Positions 14,906-22,297 of a stretch of DNA of 31,095 nt are shown here, in pieces (the first letter of the stretch is position 1; each line of letters opens with the position of its first letter). The notes below the pieces were generated by a model, which had not been told where the DNA came from, searched no databases, and was given only the letters and a program-made list of their open reading frames with translations. This stretch comes from JAFGSZ01 sp964492185. Its GTDB lineage: Bacteria; Bacteroidota; Bacteroidia; Bacteroidales; UBA10428. The DNA is taken from assembly GCA_964492185.1 (NCBI GenBank), contig CAZBJH010000025.1, positions 1 through 31,095 on the forward strand, read 5' to 3'. The translations under genes and the position numbers were made by a program.

Positions 14906-15101
14906 AGAGTTTGTCAATAAACTCGTAGTGTTTGTTCAGAATGTTCGAGTTCAAGGCGCGCAAACCGAACGAAGTGAGCTCTTGAACACCTTTAGAAATA
15001 AAACACGTTGTGAAAAACATTTTAAACCGCAGTATACTAAAGTATTCGAGGATTTAAAATTTTGGCAGCAACGCAGATATCGGACATTATGGACAGACAC
15101 T
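14906..15101 (+). mobile_element. MITE-like element A, copy A2 with insertion
   Basis: The 196-bp copy starts AGAGTTTGTCAATAAACTC and ends GGACAGACACT. Compared with A1 and A3 it carries about 55 extra bases after GGCGCGCAAA, including CTTGAAC, which pairs with the preceding GTTCAAG. The flanks ATT/ATTT do not form a clean duplication. Downstream to 15350 there is no gene I can support. Confidence 0.65.
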
Positions 15102-15350
15102 ATTTATATAACTCTATTTTGTGAAATGGTTTCCAAAAAAATGCTGTACAAATCCGGGTTTGTATTAATCCGGGTTCTAAAACCGGCTGATGATGGCTGA
15201 ACTTAAGGCCATAAGGATGGTGGCATGAAACTTGCCCCATGGTACCGGCAGTCCTCACACATGGGATGATTCAGACATTCCCGCCCGAACCGATCCGGAT
15301 TTGTACACGCTCCTGGGTTTACTTCATTGTTCCGGACTCAAAAAAACCGT

Positions 15351-16469
15351 TTATATTATCACAAACTCTCTGAAATTGTTTCTATCTATTACCTTCTCAT
15401 ATGCATTATATGTCTCTACAAACCTCCCTGGCAATCTGACTTGTTTTTTATCATGCCATTTAAACTCATATCCATAGACCTTTCCGGCTTTGTCTTCAAC
15501 AAAATCTACTTCTTGCTGCTGTTTTGTCCTCCAAAAATAGGTTTTTGCCAGGCTCTCTTTGTATTCATTTTGTTTAATCCTTTCTGAAATTAAAAAATTC
15601 TCCCAAATCGCTCCTCTATCTGTTCTTAGCTCTAAAGGGTCAAAATTTCCAATAATCATATTCCTTACTCCATTATCATAAAAATAAACCTTTTTATTGG
15701 TTTTGATTTCATTACGAATGTTCCTGCTAAAACTTCCCAATTTAAAAATCACGTAGCCCTTTTGCAATATATCAATATACTTACTTATAGTATTTTTATC
15801 AATGTTAACTATCCGTGATAATTCCGTATAATTCACTTCACTACCTACTTGTAAAGCAAGGGCCTGGACTAATCTGTCCAGGACTTCAGGTTTCCTGATA
15901 TCAGAATAAGCTAAAATATCACGGTATAAATAACTATTTACTAAATTTTTTAATATGCTTTTCTCTTCGCCCGGATTATTTAAAACATCAGGATAAAATC
16001 CATAAAGAAGCCTGTTCTCTAACTGTTGTTCGGCGTATAAATATCCATGATACATTTCAAACTCCTCCCAACTTATCGGATATAATTGATATTCCCATTT
16101 CCTTCCGGTCAGGGGTTCATTTATCTTATTCGATAGATCAAATGAAGAAGATCCACTTGCAAATAATTGAACATCCTTAAATTGGTCAGTTATTATTTTT
16201 AATGTGATCCCAATCCCCGGTATTCTTTGAGCCTCGTCAATAAATACGAGCTTATGCCTGCCTATTATATTTTTAATCTCTTCAGTATTGGGTTCATTCA
16301 ACAAGCTTCGAACTGTAGGATCATCACCGTCTAAGAATAAATATTTTTCTGATGCCAGTATGGTTTTTAATAAAGTAGTTTTTCCAACTTGTCTTGAGCC
16401 AATAACAACGATTGCTTTACCTTTACCTGCCTTATTGATTATTTTATTTTCTATATATCTCTTATACAT
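15351..16469 (-). CDS. AAA ATPase with DUF4143 domain
   Basis: The 372-residue protein has Walker A GSRQVGKTT (24-32), Walker B LVFIDEAQ (74-81) and a sensor-like LFASGSSSFDL, then a winged-helix-like segment (NYTELSRIVNIDKNTISKYI) and a C-terminal DUF4143 region with EVDFVE and YEFKW, a spacing seen in PD-(D/E)xK nuclease folds. Such ATPases are frequent stand-alone accessory genes; their substrate is unknown and roles in DNA handling or defence have been suggested only by context. Two matching palindromes lie 26-71 bp upstream of the start. A TAnnTTTG box ends only 8 bp before the ATG, so the mRNA may be nearly leaderless. Confidence 0.85.
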   Translation of the reverse strand: MYKRYIENKIINKAGKGKAIVVIGSRQVGKTTLLKTILASEKYLFLDGDDPTVRSLLNEPNTEEIKNIIGRHKLVFIDEAQRIPGIGITLKIITDQFKDVQLFASGSSSFDLSNKINEPLTGRKWEYQLYPISWEEFEMYHGYLYAEQQLENRLLYGFYPDVLNNPGEEKSILKNLVNSYLYRDILAYSDIRKPEVLDRLVQALALQVGSEVNYTELSRIVNIDKNTISKYIDILQKGYVIFKLGSFSRNIRNEIKTNKKVYFYDNGVRNMIIGNFDPLELRTDRGAIWENFLISERIKQNEYKESLAKTYFWRTKQQQEVDFVEDKAGKVYGYEFKWHDKKQVRLPGRFVETYNAYEKVIDRNNFREFVII

Positions 16470-16476
16470 TTCCCTT

Positions 16477-16484
16477 CAAATATA
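16477..16484 (-). promoter_or_regulatory. -7 box of DUF4143 ATPase
   Basis: The minus strand reads TATATTTG, an exact TAnnTTTG match, 8 bp before the ATG at 16469. The expected transcription start is at about 16470, at the start codon itself. Confidence 0.6.
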
Positions 16485-16485
16485 T

Positions 16486-16517
16486 TAACTTTTGGTGAAT
16501 ATATTCACTAAAAGTTA
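16486..16517. promoter_or_regulatory. Operator-like palindrome 1 upstream of DUF4143 ATPase
   Basis: A 32-bp dyad with one mismatch; the core is GTGAATATATTCAC (16495-16508), flanked by TAACTTTT and AAAAGTTA. It would cover the -15 to -45 region of the ATPase promoter. Confidence 0.7.
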
Positions 16518-16526
16518 TACTTTTTG

Positions 16527-16540
16527 GTGATTATATTCAC
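16527..16540. promoter_or_regulatory. Operator-like palindrome 2 upstream of DUF4143 ATPase
   Basis: GTGATTATATTCAC differs at one base from the core of palindrome 1 and lies 32 bp away, about three helical turns, on the same DNA face. The preceding ACTTTTTG also repeats the flank of palindrome 1. The gap from here to 16625 shows nothing else I can name. Confidence 0.68.
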
Positions 16541-16625
16541 ATGTGAGTCAGTGGGATTTAACGGCACGAGTTGCAAGTTCGCACCAGCGGAGATACCCTG
16601 AATGTTTGCAGAAGTTTATTTTATT

Positions 16626-18080
16626 TTATTGATCTTTTCGCTTTTTTACCAGCAAGCGGTTATTTCCAAATCGTTGTACCGGTTCAAATTTCGATTCGAG
16701 AGCCTTCAGATTATCAACGAAAATATAGTAATATTCCGCGTTTGTATTGAGATCCAGTCTTTCATCATATCCTTCAAGCTTAAGCCAGGGAACCTTACCG
16801 GTAAACACATAATAATTAAAAGAATGATAGAGGAACCAGTAGGCCTCCAGGCTTACGGTCTCTCCGTTGTGATGTTCCCTGAGGTAATCCATTACTTCAA
16901 AGGTGTTTACACTCTGCCAGTTATCCCTTACCCAATCGAGCTTAAAGCGATCGGCAACATGGAAAATGCATATGAAGACCAGACCAATAGCAATGACTTT
17001 CTGTACAATAATAAACTTTAAACGTGGAATTATTCCAATGAAGCTTACTAAGACACTGATAAACAAGGGATAAAAAAACAGGGCCGTTCTGCCATGCAGG
17101 TTGGGAGTGTTCAGCAGCCAAACTTGAATGATGTTAACCAGTGCAGTTAGCAGTAGTACCATTGTTGATACGAAAACAGGTTCCCTGAGGCTTGAAATGT
17201 TGAAATGTGACTGGCGGAAATGAACTACAACATAAATAAGATTGATGATAATAATTGTAAAAGCCATACCTGCAATAAAATGCGAACCGGGAATAATTAA
17301 GGAGCCACTACGAGAATATTCGATCAGCGCATATATAGTGTCTTTATAAAAGCTGTCGGCAGACCAAAACCGAAACTCATTAGCCTGCTGCATTCTGATT
17401 ATCGGATTGGCAATTAATGCCAAATAAATGATAGTGAATAAAGCCATTATCAGCATGGGTTTGCCCATTCTCTTAAGTTTCTTTTCTGCAGTTGAAAAGA
17501 AAAAAAATACAATCATTATTGAAATGGCAATCCAGAATACCAGTAATGTAAAATGGGCATAGGAGGCCAGAATGGATAAAAACCAGGCAATCCATGCATG
17601 TCTTGGTTTTGAATACTGGAAAGCCGAAATCAGATAACTAAGCGATAAGGTCGCCAGAGCACACGACATGCCGTAACCACGGCACAAACCAAAAAAATCC
17701 AGCAGGTAGGGATTGGATATAAACAACAAAGTAACAGGCAAAAAGAAAATGGAATTTTCTTTTAAAGTGTTTTTAATGATCCTGTATATACCTATGCCAT
17801 ACACGATGAAAAACAGCAGGTTAGGCAATCGGATAATCACTTGCTCGTTGCCGAAAAGAGTAACTAATAATTTGGTAAAGAGTGTATTTAGAATGTGATT
17901 ATTGGGATATTGGTCGGTGTACATGATAATATCCCGGACAGTGTAATTAACAAAAATGACTGCCGTTATGGCTTCATCGGTTACGACAGGGAGTATCACA
18001 GCTTTGTAGAACAAAATCGCAAAAAATATCCCAATAACGATGATAAATGTAATTCGGTTGAACTTATCTATCCTTTTCAT
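16626..18080 (-). CDS. Polytopic GT-C-type membrane glycosyltransferase-like protein
   Basis: The 484-residue protein is mostly hydrophobic, with about eleven predicted membrane helices starting with TFIIVIGIFFAILFYKAVIL (11-30). The first outer loop carries VVTDEAI (32-38) with an acidic pair at 35-36, and then DQYPNNHILNTLFTKLL, the layout of GT39/PMT-like lipid-linked sugar transferases. It ends with a soluble tail of about 80 residues. The sugar donor would be a polyprenyl-phosphate sugar and the acceptor a protein or glycan at the outer face of the inner membrane; both are inferred. The gene is minus-strand, downstream of no clear operon partner, and precedes the DUF4143 gene by 156 bp. 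Confidence 0.7.
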   Translation of the reverse strand: MKRIDKFNRITFIIVIGIFFAILFYKAVILPVVTDEAITAVIFVNYTVRDIIMYTDQYPNNHILNTLFTKLLVTLFGNEQVIIRLPNLLFFIVYGIGIYRIIKNTLKENSIFFLPVTLLFISNPYLLDFFGLCRGYGMSCALATLSLSYLISAFQYSKPRHAWIAWFLSILASYAHFTLLVFWIAISIMIVFFFFSTAEKKLKRMGKPMLIMALFTIIYLALIANPIIRMQQANEFRFWSADSFYKDTIYALIEYSRSGSLIIPGSHFIAGMAFTIIIINLIYVVVHFRQSHFNISSLREPVFVSTMVLLLTALVNIIQVWLLNTPNLHGRTALFFYPLFISVLVSFIGIIPRLKFIIVQKVIAIGLVFICIFHVADRFKLDWVRDNWQSVNTFEVMDYLREHHNGETVSLEAYWFLYHSFNYYVFTGKVPWLKLEGYDERLDLNTNAEYYYIFVDNLKALESKFEPVQRFGNNRLLVKKRKDQ

Positions 18081-18208
18081 TCTTACATGTTTAACAAATT
18101 TTATATGATCACAATTTTATTTCCCAATATAGCAAATTTAAAGATAGTTTTCAGATCCTGTTTTGCTTATGTCATTCAACAAATCCTTATGCTGAAAGCT
18201 GCATCCGG

Positions 18209-18256
18209 CAAATGTCGCTTTTTGTAAAAATGAAAATTTATTTATGGCGACATTTT
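18209..18256. repeat. Inverted repeat in 18081-18467 gap
   Basis: AAATGTCGC and GCGACATTT form a perfect 9-bp dyad separated by about 27 AT-rich bases. The rest of the gap up to 18467 shows a smaller ATGTATT/AATACAT dyad at 18267 and no gene. Confidence 0.4.
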
Positions 18257-18467
18257 ATTATAATAATGTATTTCAATATAATACATGATTTTTATTCGTT
18301 TTAATTCTCTTTCGCGTTTCGCTTGCACCACCGTTTTAAGTCGGTTATGTGAGCAAACAATATGCAGACTTTTATTCTGTGCTTTTCCGGATTTAACAAG
18401 TTTTAACAGAAAGTAAGATCCATAACTGTCAGATTCTATGCAAATTTACACGGCGAACAGTAAAACC

Positions 18468-19286
18468 ATGAAAATCCTTATCTACCTGACCGGTTCACTG
18501 GGTTTCATAGCCTCCTCTAACCTGAATGCACAATCCGTGGCAAATAATGATCTGTTTTTCAGTGGAGTAGTAATAGATGATTCTACAGGTAGAGAAATTC
18601 CCTATTCTCATATTTATAATGAAAGCAGACGAACCGGTGCCATATGCAATGAGTCGGGCGAATTCAGAATAATCGCAGGGCCGAAAGATACGCTTGTGTT
18701 CAGCTCACTGGGGTATCTGGGACATGTTCTATTCCTGTCCGGTTCAATGTTTTCCGAAAAACAGACCGTCAGGTTAAAACCTGCAAGGTATGAAATCAAC
18801 GAGGTAATAGTCAGAGGTTTAAGAGATTATGAGTCATTCAGAAAATCCTTCATCAATCTTGAAATTCCGGAAACTCAAACTACACGTTTACGGGATAATC
18901 TGGCTACCTTGTCAAAAAAAGCAGGAATTGAAGGGGAAGCAGAGGGTAAACGCGTTAGGCGTCAGCTTCAACCGAACATTCACCCCATTGAAAACGGGAT
19001 CCCTATCCTTTATAAAGAAGACCTGCAGCGTATGAATCTGAAAAGAGTGAAGAAACAGGAGGCCCGTCAACGGATGATCGCTAAAAAATACAACCGGGAG
19101 TTCATTATGAGACTGACCAAACTGCCCGAGGAGGAAGTCACCGGTTTTATGAGCTTTTGTAATTTCTCTGAAGAATTCTTGTATGAGGCTACTGCATATG
19201 AAATTGGTGTGATAATTCTGGAAAAGCATGAACAATATATACAGGAAAGGGCAGCAGGAGCTGAAACAAAAACTATAGCCGACTGA
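18468..19286 (+). CDS. Secreted protein with carboxypeptidase-regulatory-like domain
   Basis: The protein is 272 residues from ATG 18468, where a signal peptide MKILIYLTGSLGFIASSNLN ending AQ begins directly; the upstream ATG 18438 adds a polar stretch that would spoil it. Residues about 33-105 form a CarboxypepD_reg-like beta sandwich (FSGVVIDDSTGREIPYSHIY, GEFRI, DTLVFSSLGY, EINEVIVRG), as at the N-terminus of TonB-dependent transporters, but no plug or barrel follows. The rest is basic and helical (EAEGKRVRRQLQ, MNLKRVKKQEARQRM). It is probably periplasmic or attached to the outer membrane; partner unknown. The gene end and downstream stem belong to repeat family D. Confidence 0.72.
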   Translation: MKILIYLTGSLGFIASSNLNAQSVANNDLFFSGVVIDDSTGREIPYSHIYNESRRTGAICNESGEFRIIAGPKDTLVFSSLGYLGHVLFLSGSMFSEKQTVRLKPARYEINEVIVRGLRDYESFRKSFINLEIPETQTTRLRDNLATLSKKAGIEGEAEGKRVRRQLQPNIHPIENGIPILYKEDLQRMNLKRVKKQEARQRMIAKKYNREFIMRLTKLPEEEVTGFMSFCNFSEEFLYEATAYEIGVIILEKHEQYIQERAAGAETKTIAD

Positions 19287-19369
19287 ATTAGTTTATGAAA
19301 AACATCTGGCCGGTCAGGTATTGAAGCATTTTTCTGTATCTTGTTATTAAAAAATGCTGATCCCGGTAA
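19268..19369 (+). repeat. Repeat family D, copy 2
   Basis: It begins inside the last codons of the preceding gene (AAAACTATAGCCGACTGA) and matches 14627-14734 almost base for base. The stem AGCATTTTT/AAAAATGCT lies at about 19325-19357, between two convergent genes, and might act as a weak terminator. Confidence 0.8.
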
Positions 19370-19388
19370 TTAAAAAAAGATGCCATCC

Positions 19389-20747
19389 TTAAAATGTGAG
19401 CGTAAATACAGTTTCTCCCGGGTGTGAGTGCACGATGATCGTGCCGTTGTGCAGGCGCATAATCTGGCGGGCAAGACTGAGGCCCACACCTGAGCCGTTT
19501 TCGCGGGTGGTAAAAAACGGAACGAAAATATCCTCCAGGATCTCCCGAGGGATACCCTGACCGTTATCGGTGATTTCAATAACGATATGGCCTTCACTGT
19601 TGCGCAGGGCCATGAGGCTGACAGTCGGATCAGTCGTATTTTTCATAGCCTCGATGGCGTTATATACCAGGTTGAGCAGTACCTGCCTGATCTGGCCAAA
19701 ATCAGCCAAAAGTTGCAGATTACCCGGGTAGATGGCCGTATGTATGATGAAGTTTTCGCGGCCGAATTGGTTTTCCGTGAGGGTGACAGTATCGGCAAAC
19801 AGTTCCTGAACCTGGAATTCCTTAAATTCCGGCCGGGGCAGGGATGTGATGGAGCGGTAATTATCGATAAAGCGGATCAGTCCGCTCCCTGTTTCCCCGA
19901 TCGTTGTCAGCCCGTTCACCGTTTTTTTCAGGATCTTACCGTCGATTTCCTCCGGTGACACCAGCGTTGAATCCTTCCTGCGAAAATAGCCGGTTATGGT
20001 CTTTGTAAGCGAGGTCACCGGACTCAGCGAATTCATGATCTCGTGGTTCAGGATGCGGATGAGTTTCTGCCACGATTCCAGTTCTTTGAGTTCCAGTTCG
20101 GGCGTGATGTTCTGAAAAGATATCAGCCGGATCGCTTCGTCTTCGGTTTTGTAGGCTTTGGCCTTCACCGAAAGGTAAAACGAGCGGTCCCTGAATACCG
20201 TCCTGAAAATACGGGTCTCGCCCGGGCGGATGGACCGGAGCAGGCGTACAAAGGCCTTGTTCCGCATTTCCAGGTCGGCCAGCCACCGGGGATTTGAGAG
20301 ACCAGTGATTGAGGAAGCTGCCCTGTTGAACAGCTCGATCTCTTCCTGATCGTTATATGATAACAGGGCCGAATCGACCTGATCGATGATGTTTTCCAGG
20401 TAAAGGCTTTTCTTTTCGCTGCCGGTTTGTATCTGACGGATGGCAAGACTGGTATCGTTCATGTGGCGGAGCAGTGCATCGTACGACCTGTTACGGGTGG
20501 TTTCCGGAAATACCAGCGATGCATCCCGGCTTTTCACCGCATTGAAAAACATGGCCAGGTCGCGGTTGATGCGGTTCAGAAACCGGACCATCAGCGCCAC
20601 CTGGAGGATTATCAGCATAATGAGGCCGGCGGCGGTATAATACAGGCCTTCGTTCAGGCGGTGTAGGGCTTCCGCCAGAAAAAAGCAGGTGACCGCCAGC
20701 AGGATTACCCGGATGGTGATGTTGACAAAGTATTTTTTCAGGATCAT
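19389..20747 (-). CDS. NtrB-type sensor histidine kinase
   Basis: The 452-residue protein has two N-terminal membrane helices (about 8-27 and 37-56) with almost no periplasmic loop, a HAMP-like/linker region, a PAS-like domain (about 115-220), the H-box RILNHEIMNSLSPV with phospho-acceptor His235, and an ATPase domain with N-box LLNLVYNAIEAM (358-369), G1 DNGQGIP (394-400), F-box VPFFTT and G2 GSGVGLSL (418-425). It phosphorylates the response regulator encoded 28 bp upstream. With such a small outer loop it probably senses a membrane or cytosolic signal. G+C is visibly higher than in flanking genes, as in its two neighbours. It ends convergent with the secreted protein gene. Confidence 0.93.
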   Translation of the reverse strand: MILKKYFVNITIRVILLAVTCFFLAEALHRLNEGLYYTAAGLIMLIILQVALMVRFLNRINRDLAMFFNAVKSRDASLVFPETTRNRSYDALLRHMNDTSLAIRQIQTGSEKKSLYLENIIDQVDSALLSYNDQEEIELFNRAASSITGLSNPRWLADLEMRNKAFVRLLRSIRPGETRIFRTVFRDRSFYLSVKAKAYKTEDEAIRLISFQNITPELELKELESWQKLIRILNHEIMNSLSPVTSLTKTITGYFRRKDSTLVSPEEIDGKILKKTVNGLTTIGETGSGLIRFIDNYRSITSLPRPEFKEFQVQELFADTVTLTENQFGRENFIIHTAIYPGNLQLLADFGQIRQVLLNLVYNAIEAMKNTTDPTVSLMALRNSEGHIVIEITDNGQGIPREILEDIFVPFFTTRENGSGVGLSLARQIMRLHNGTIIVHSHPGETVFTLTF

Positions 20748-20775
20748 GTTAACATGTTTTAAAGCTCAGTAAGCA

Positions 20776-22143
20776 TTAGTTCAGCTCGTACTTATCCATC
20801 TTATTGTAAAGTGTCTGTCGGGCAATTCCCAGTTCCCTTGCCGCCCTGACCACGTTTCCCCGGTTGTTTTCCAGTGCATTGATAATGGATTGTTTTTCAA
20901 TCTCAGCAAAGGATCGCGGCTTGTCTGCCGCGGGCTGTGTTCCGGCTGATGCCTGCAGCAGGAAATCATCCGGACCAATGCTGTCCGATTCAGTGAGAAT
21001 CACCGTTTTTTCGACGGCATGCCGCAGTTCCCGGATATTTCCCGGCCAGGTATATAGTTTAAGCTTATCCGCCGCTTTAACGCTTAGCCGAAGGTCATGT
21101 TTCCGGTATTTATCCGAATAGATACCTAAAAAATGATTGGCCAGAGGTACAATGTCCTCCTTCCTCTCCCTCAATGGAGGAAGAACGATCTCAATGGTGT
21201 TGATCCGGTAGTAGAGATCCTCCCGGAACAGATCCTGGCGGATCATTTCTCCGATATCCTTGTTGGTAGCACAGATCAGGCGAAATTCAACGGGGATAGG
21301 ACGGGAAGCCCCGACCCGGGTAATTTCCCTGTTGTTTAATGCCGTGAGCAGCTTGGCCTGCATGGAGACCGACAGGTTAGCGATCTCATCGAGAAAAAGC
21401 GTACCGCCCGAGGCGACCTCGAAGCGGCCCGGATGGTCGGACCGTGCATCTGTAAATGCCCCTTTTACATGGCCGAACATCTCGCTTTCGAACAGCGATT
21501 CCGTGATGGCACCCATGTCAACGCTGATGAACAGTTCACCTGACCTGTCCGATTGCCGGTGGATCTCCCGTGCGATCACTTCCTTGCCGGTGCCGTTCTC
21601 ACCCAGGATCAGCACATTGGCGCCGGTTGCGGCTACCTTGGAAACGGTACGGGCCACCTCCTGAAATTTTGCTGAATGGCCGATCATATTATGGAAGGGC
21701 TTGTCGATCTCCCCGGCGAGATGGGTCTGTTTATTCCGGTAATTCTCGGCTTCACTCTTCGAACGGCGCAGCTTTAAACCTGACTGAACAGTGGCCACTA
21801 ACTTGTCATTGTCCCAGGGTTTCAGAACAAAGTCGGTTGCCCCTTCCTTCATTGCCCTTACCGCCAGCTCTACATCCCCGTAGGCCGTGATCATGATCAC
21901 TACCGCCAGGGGATCGGACTTCAGTATATGATTCAGCCAGTAGATCCCTTCGTTCCCGGTATTGATACCGGCAGAGAAATTCATGTCGAGCAGGATTACA
22001 TCGAAATCATGTTCCTGCAGCATGCCGGGGATCAGGTTGGGATTGGAAATAGCCGTTACTTCGTTGAATTCCTCTTCGAGGAGTTGGGCGAGTGACCTTA
22101 GGACGGCCTTATGATCGTCTGCAATGAGGATCCTGGTTTTCAT
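20776..22143 (-). CDS. NtrC-type sigma-54-dependent response regulator
   Basis: The 455-residue protein has a receiver domain with Asp53 as phospho-acceptor (VILLDMNF) and Lys108, then an AAA+ domain with Walker A GENGTGKE (181-188), the sigma-54 contact loop GAFTDA (228-233; most NtrC proteins have GAFTGA, the Asp variant is common), Walker B TLFLDE (248-253) and the R-finger region FREDLYYR. A Fis-type helix-turn-helix closes the protein (NVVRAARELGIARQTLYNKM). It activates sigma-54 polymerase from upstream sites. It is the first gene of an operon with the histidine kinase and is divergent from the permease gene, whose upstream region holds a matching promoter and dyad. Confidence 0.95.
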   Translation of the reverse strand: MKTRILIADDHKAVLRSLAQLLEEEFNEVTAISNPNLIPGMLQEHDFDVILLDMNFSAGINTGNEGIYWLNHILKSDPLAVVIMITAYGDVELAVRAMKEGATDFVLKPWDNDKLVATVQSGLKLRRSKSEAENYRNKQTHLAGEIDKPFHNMIGHSAKFQEVARTVSKVAATGANVLILGENGTGKEVIAREIHRQSDRSGELFISVDMGAITESLFESEMFGHVKGAFTDARSDHPGRFEVASGGTLFLDEIANLSVSMQAKLLTALNNREITRVGASRPIPVEFRLICATNKDIGEMIRQDLFREDLYYRINTIEIVLPPLRERKEDIVPLANHFLGIYSDKYRKHDLRLSVKAADKLKLYTWPGNIRELRHAVEKTVILTESDSIGPDDFLLQASAGTQPAADKPRSFAEIEKQSIINALENNRGNVVRAARELGIARQTLYNKMDKYELN

Positions 22144-22155
22144 ATATGATAAATA

Positions 22156-22174
22156 TTAGACACCTTATGTCCAA
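22156..22174. promoter_or_regulatory. Dyad, candidate NtrC-type enhancer site
   Basis: TTAGACA, five bases, then TGTCCAA is palindromic at all but one pair. It lies 75-93 bp upstream of the predicted sigma-54 promoter and 13 bp before the regulator's start codon. It could serve the permease and autoregulate the regulator. Confidence 0.5.
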
Positions 22175-22248
22175 AAATTAGGCAATATACACAATGATTC
22201 TGTTTTTGCAAATTTATAAATGTTTAATTATCAAAAAGTAATGATTTA

Positions 22249-22264
22249 GGGTACGGGACTTGTT
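22249..22264 (+). promoter_or_regulatory. Sigma-54 promoter of permease gene
   Basis: GGGTACGGGACTTGTT compares with TGGCACGNNNNTTGCT: the -24 GG, the ACG, the spacing and the -12 TTG all fit, with three differing bases. The expected start is near 22274, giving a 5' leader of about 24 nt before ATG 22298. Confidence 0.65.
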
Positions 22265-22297
22265 AGGTAGCAGGGGATTATATGTAACTAAATTGTC

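Noticed and set aside
14889..15200. Plus-strand frame over element A2
   Set aside because: It is made of repeat sequence; a similar frame appears in A3 (27552-27746) for the same reason.
15232..15587. Plus-strand frames opposite the ATPase end
   Set aside because: No recognisable protein features, and they overlap the well-supported DUF4143 ATPase.
16602..17021. Plus-strand frame of 139 residues opposite the GT-C-like gene
   Set aside because: It is the antisense of a convincing membrane protein and has no own promoter or family pattern.
20043..20297. Antisense open frames in the kinase and regulator genes
   Set aside because: GC-rich coding DNA gives many long shadow frames; domain motifs clearly support the minus-strand genes.
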